Assembly: GCA_965238025.1 (NCBI GenBank)
Contig: OZ250162.1
Coordinates: 3,782,001-3,846,000, forward strand
Direction: 5' to 3'
DNA length: 64,000 bases
DNA from: Pelagihabitans sp965238025
GTDB taxonomy: Bacteria > Bacteroidota > Bacteroidia > Flavobacteriales > Flavobacteriaceae
Shown: positions 61,345 to 64,000 of the stretch, one piece after another
Layout of the letters: each line of letters starts with the position of its first letter
Numbering within the stretch: the stretch's first letter is position 1
The notes under the pieces: generated by a model
The model's database searches: none
Told to the model about the DNA's origin: nothing
Seen by the model: only the letters and a program-made list of their open reading frames with translations
Program-made: the position numbers and the translations under genes

Positions 61345-62501
61345 AGCCTGTGATTTATCATTTTACGAACATCGCACCTCTATATCGCCGAAGACTATGG
61401 ATTACTCTTTTAGAAAGCAATTTTTTTGCCTTTTACAACTTCTTTGGTAAAAACCGACATTCGGGTATTGAGACATTGGACTTCCATGAAGATGTATTTG
61501 TAAAACATAAGCCAAAGCTAAAGCCCATTACAAATTATTGGGTAAAAGGCAAATATCTCATATGGCAAAGTGGCGTACTCCGTCGTGTTACTTTCAATAA
61601 GATAGATATGGTCATCATATTGGGTGAGTTTATTATAGTTTCAAATTGGCTGGTTGCCATAATATGCAGGATAAGGGGCATTAAGGTTGTTTTTCGAGGG
61701 CATGGCATGTACGGTAATGAAGGGCCGATTAAGTTGTTTTTCAGAAAAAGATACTATCATTTGGCTAATGCTCATTTATTATATGAAAGAAGAGCCAAAA
61801 AGATTATGGTCTCAAAAGGATTCAAACCTGAGAATTTACATGTTTACTTTAATAGTTTGGATTATGACACCCATAAAAAGTTAAGAGAGGCTAATAAAAA
61901 TCTTAAAAAGAAAGATGTTTTTGATTTTTTCATCAAGCCAAATGCGACCACTTTCATATTTGTAGGTAGATTGACCAAAGTGAAAAAAATAGATATGGTC
62001 ATTAAAGCCATATCAAAATTAAACGCACTTGGTCAAGAAATTAATCTTCTATTAATAGGTGATGGAACAGAAAAAAATAGTTTAGAAGATTTGGCCTCAA
62101 AAATTTTAATTAAGGGCAGTTATCATTTTTACGGAGCTTGCTATGATGAGCATGAACTGGGTAAATATCTGGCAACTTCAGATGTCTGCGTTTCCCCGGG
62201 CAATGTAGGGTTAACCGCTATCCATAGCCTTAGTTCCGGGACACCGGTTTGTACCCATAAAAATTTCGAAAACCAAATGCCAGAGGTAGAGGCTTTGGAA
62301 GAGGGTATAACAGGTATTTTCTTTAATGAAAATGACTTGAATGATTTAGTACAGCAATTACAGAAATGGGTAAAATCAGAAAAAAGGGATAAAGAACAAA
62401 TACGTAAATCTTGTTTTAAAATAATAGATGACTATTATAATCCGTACTATCAGGCAAAAGTGATAGAAAATCTGGTTAACAATGGAAACGCTTTGATTTA
62501 A
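61341..62501 (+). CDS. family 4 glycosyltransferase
   Basis: 386 residues. The GT-B C-terminal domain has FIFVGRLTKVKKIDMVIKAI, LLLIGDGTEKNSLEDLA, FYGACYDEHELGKYLATSDV and SPGNVGLTAIHSLSSGTPV. The EX7E motif is not obvious here, because GNVGLTAIHSL takes the place of the usual E. The N-terminal half has a segment VVFRGHGMYGNEGP. The start overlaps the previous gene by 4 bp. Confidence 0.88.
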   Translation: MKPVIYHFTNIAPLYRRRLWITLLESNFFAFYNFFGKNRHSGIETLDFHEDVFVKHKPKLKPITNYWVKGKYLIWQSGVLRRVTFNKIDMVIILGEFIIVSNWLVAIICRIRGIKVVFRGHGMYGNEGPIKLFFRKRYYHLANAHLLYERRAKKIMVSKGFKPENLHVYFNSLDYDTHKKLREANKNLKKKDVFDFFIKPNATTFIFVGRLTKVKKIDMVIKAISKLNALGQEINLLLIGDGTEKNSLEDLASKILIKGSYHFYGACYDEHELGKYLATSDVCVSPGNVGLTAIHSLSSGTPVCTHKNFENQMPEVEALEEGITGIFFNENDLNDLVQQLQKWVKSEKRDKEQIRKSCFKIIDDYYNPYYQAKVIENLVNNGNALI

Positions 62502-62506
62502 TAACT

Positions 62507-63727
62507 ATGGCAATCTTGCTACAAATTAATGTGGAAGTAAATTTCGGTTCTACGGGAAGGATAGCTGAAGAAATTGGTCAGATGGCTCTTGAAAAAGGAT
62601 GGGAAAGTTATATAGCCTATGGTAGAAAAAAAAGAAAAAGTAAGTCAGAGCTAATATCGGTTGGAAATAAGTGGCACCACCTACTCCACCTAATTCAAAC
62701 AAGACTTCTTGACCGTCACGGATTGGCCTCAAAAAAATCTACGCGAAAATTTATCAATCAAATTGAAGAATTAAATCCGTCGGTGGTTCATCTCCATAAT
62801 ATTCATGGTTATTATCTAAACTACAAGCTTTTATTTGAATATCTACAAGGCTCTGGCATACCCATTATTTGGACTTTTCATGACTGCTGGCCATTTACCG
62901 GACATTGTACTCATTTTGAACATATAGGTTGCGAAAAATGGATGACTAGTTGCCATAACTGCCCACAACTGAATGTTTATCCTTCCAGTTTGGGTATTGA
63001 TCGTTCAGGAAAAAATCAAAAACTAAAAAAACAGATCTTTACAGAACTTCAAAACCTCACCATTGTATCGGTATCTGAATGGTTGAACAATACCATTAAA
63101 AAATCCTTTTTGGCCAATCACCAATTAAAAGTTATTCCTAACGGAATTGACACATCAACTTTCCGTCCCAGACCCTCTTCAGATTTAATCGAAAAATTCA
63201 AGCTGAAAAATAAATTCATAATTCTAGGTGTCGCTAGTGTTTGGAGCATAAACAAAGGGCTCGAAGATTTCATAAAATTGTCCAAATCCCTGGCGGAAGA
63301 TGAATTAATAGTGCTCATTGGTCTTACCCAAAAGCAAATTTCTAAATTGCCGGAAAACATTTTAGGTATTAAACGAACAGACAGCGTTGATGAATTGGTA
63401 AAATGGTATTCTACTGCAGATGTTTATGTCAATACCTCATTTGAAGAATCTTTTGGTATCACAAATGCCGAAGCCATGGCTTGTGGAACACCAGTAGTAG
63501 TCTATGATGCGACCGCATCTCCAGAAATGGTTACACCAGAAGTTGGTTATATCAATGAAAAAAATGATGTTCTTGCCTTATATAACAGCATTTCTAAAAT
63601 TAAGGAACAGGGAAAGGTACATTTTACCCTTAATTGTAGAGAAAGAGCAATTAGGCTTTATGACAAAAACAAAAATTTCATGAAATACCTTGAACTCTAT
63701 GAACAGGTAATTTTTCCGACGTCCTAG
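62507..63727 (+). CDS. family 4 glycosyltransferase
   Basis: 406 residues. N-terminal LLQINVEVNFGSTGRIAEEI and IWTFHDCWPFTGHCTHFEHI with GCEKWMTSCHNCPQL (a Cys-rich loop seen in WcaC/colanic-acid-type transferases). The GT4 C-terminal domain has VIPNGIDTSTFRP, LGVASVWSINKGLEDFIKL and VNTSFEESFGITNAEAMACG (EX7E). It is 5 bp after the previous gene. Probably the late step of repeat-unit assembly. Confidence 0.93.
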   Translation: MAILLQINVEVNFGSTGRIAEEIGQMALEKGWESYIAYGRKKRKSKSELISVGNKWHHLLHLIQTRLLDRHGLASKKSTRKFINQIEELNPSVVHLHNIHGYYLNYKLLFEYLQGSGIPIIWTFHDCWPFTGHCTHFEHIGCEKWMTSCHNCPQLNVYPSSLGIDRSGKNQKLKKQIFTELQNLTIVSVSEWLNNTIKKSFLANHQLKVIPNGIDTSTFRPRPSSDLIEKFKLKNKFIILGVASVWSINKGLEDFIKLSKSLAEDELIVLIGLTQKQISKLPENILGIKRTDSVDELVKWYSTADVYVNTSFEESFGITNAEAMACGTPVVVYDATASPEMVTPEVGYINEKNDVLALYNSISKIKEQGKVHFTLNCRERAIRLYDKNKNFMKYLELYEQVIFPTS

Positions 63728-63839
63728 CAGATTCCATACATCATTTCGAACGAAGTATGTCTATTATCGAAAATATAGTGGTACTGCTTAAAAAGTATTC
63801 ATTAAAAACGTAATTTTACCTATTATACCCCAAGTATAA

Positions 63840-64000
63840 ATGAACGTTATCCTGGACAATGTTATATTCTCCCTGCAACAGTCGGGAGGCATATCGGTTT
63901 ATTGGTACCATTTGATCAATCAACTCTTGGTATCTGAAAATATCGATTTGTCATATGTTGAAGAAAAAAGCAACTGCAATAACATCTTCAATAAAAAGAT
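63840..64000 (+). CDS. glycosyltransferase, N-terminal fragment (cut by window end)
   Basis: From the ATG at 63840 the frame is open to the window edge, 53 complete codons: MNVILDNVIFSLQQSGGISV, then YWYHLINQLLVSENIDLSYV. The N-terminus resembles GT4-type glycosyltransferases (DNVIFSLQxSGGIS). It is 112 bp after the preceding gene in the same direction, so it probably continues the locus beyond this window. Confidence 0.8.
   Translation, partial: MNVILDNVIFSLQQSGGISVYWYHLINQLLVSENIDLSYVEEKSNCNNIFNKK

Overview
The window looks like the chromosome of a marine-type Flavobacteriia (Bacteroidota). It is AT-rich, with housekeeping proteins of flavobacterial type, a TonB-dependent receptor with a carboxypeptidase-regulatory-like N-terminus, Bacteroidota lipoprotein signals, type IX secretion (T9SS) C-terminal sorting domains and TAnnTTTG-like promoter boxes. 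No rRNA, tRNA, CRISPR array, transposase or phage gene was seen.

Region 1 (1-12.5 kb) is mixed housekeeping: the 5' part of a TonB receptor, purC, a PhoH-like ATPase, a SAM hydroxide adenosyltransferase, a small monooxygenase-like gene followed by an orphan membrane-peptide frame, dnaN, a lipoprotein, a DUF4870 protein, mnmE (carrying a REP-like palindrome inside its reading frame), a 34-aa Cys-rich peptide, ferritin, and a secreted protein rich in His and aromatic residues with eight 13-residue repeats.

Region 2 (12.5-24 kb) is a purine-degradation operon on the minus strand. It runs guanine deaminase, xanthine dehydrogenase (two subunits), allantoinase, allantoicase, membrane urate oxidase of PuuD type with a cytochrome c tail, a fused OHCU decarboxylase/HIU hydrolase, and an aldolase/malate-synthase-like protein. 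xdhC lies on the opposite strand. The set takes guanine to urea plus ureidoglycolate. A 13.5-copy heptanucleotide repeat sits in the leader of the last gene.

Region 3 (24.2-64 kb) is a large exopolysaccharide locus. It holds a YwqE-type phosphatase, Wzc, Wza, a CapD/PglF-type enzyme, UDP-glucuronate and UDP-hexosaminuronate dehydrogenases, a glucuronate epimerase, a deacetylase, the GDP-fucose pair, a flippase, a Wzy-like polymerase, seven glycosyltransferases or glycosyltransferase-like proteins (the last cut by the window end), an acetyltransferase, a methyltransferase and a beta-helix surface lipoprotein.

The most unusual structure lies in region 3. Two giant secreted copper-radical (galactose-oxidase-like) proteins are encoded by a 3,602-bp inverted repeat with no difference found (27185-30786 and 36643-40244). 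The repeat flanks the 5.86-kb wzc-wza-capD segment. The repeat and the adjoining 720-bp tandem repeats are far richer in GC than everything around them, and the composition shifts at the repeat edges. Beyond the repeat the two proteins have different C-terminal tails, and inside it they have different signal peptides and promoters. Recombination across the repeat would invert the export operon and exchange promoters between tails. I infer a recombinational switch or gene-conversion pair tied to modification of the cell's own exopolysaccharide. This resembles in concept the GlxA/CslA pairing in Streptomyces, but it is not demonstrated here.
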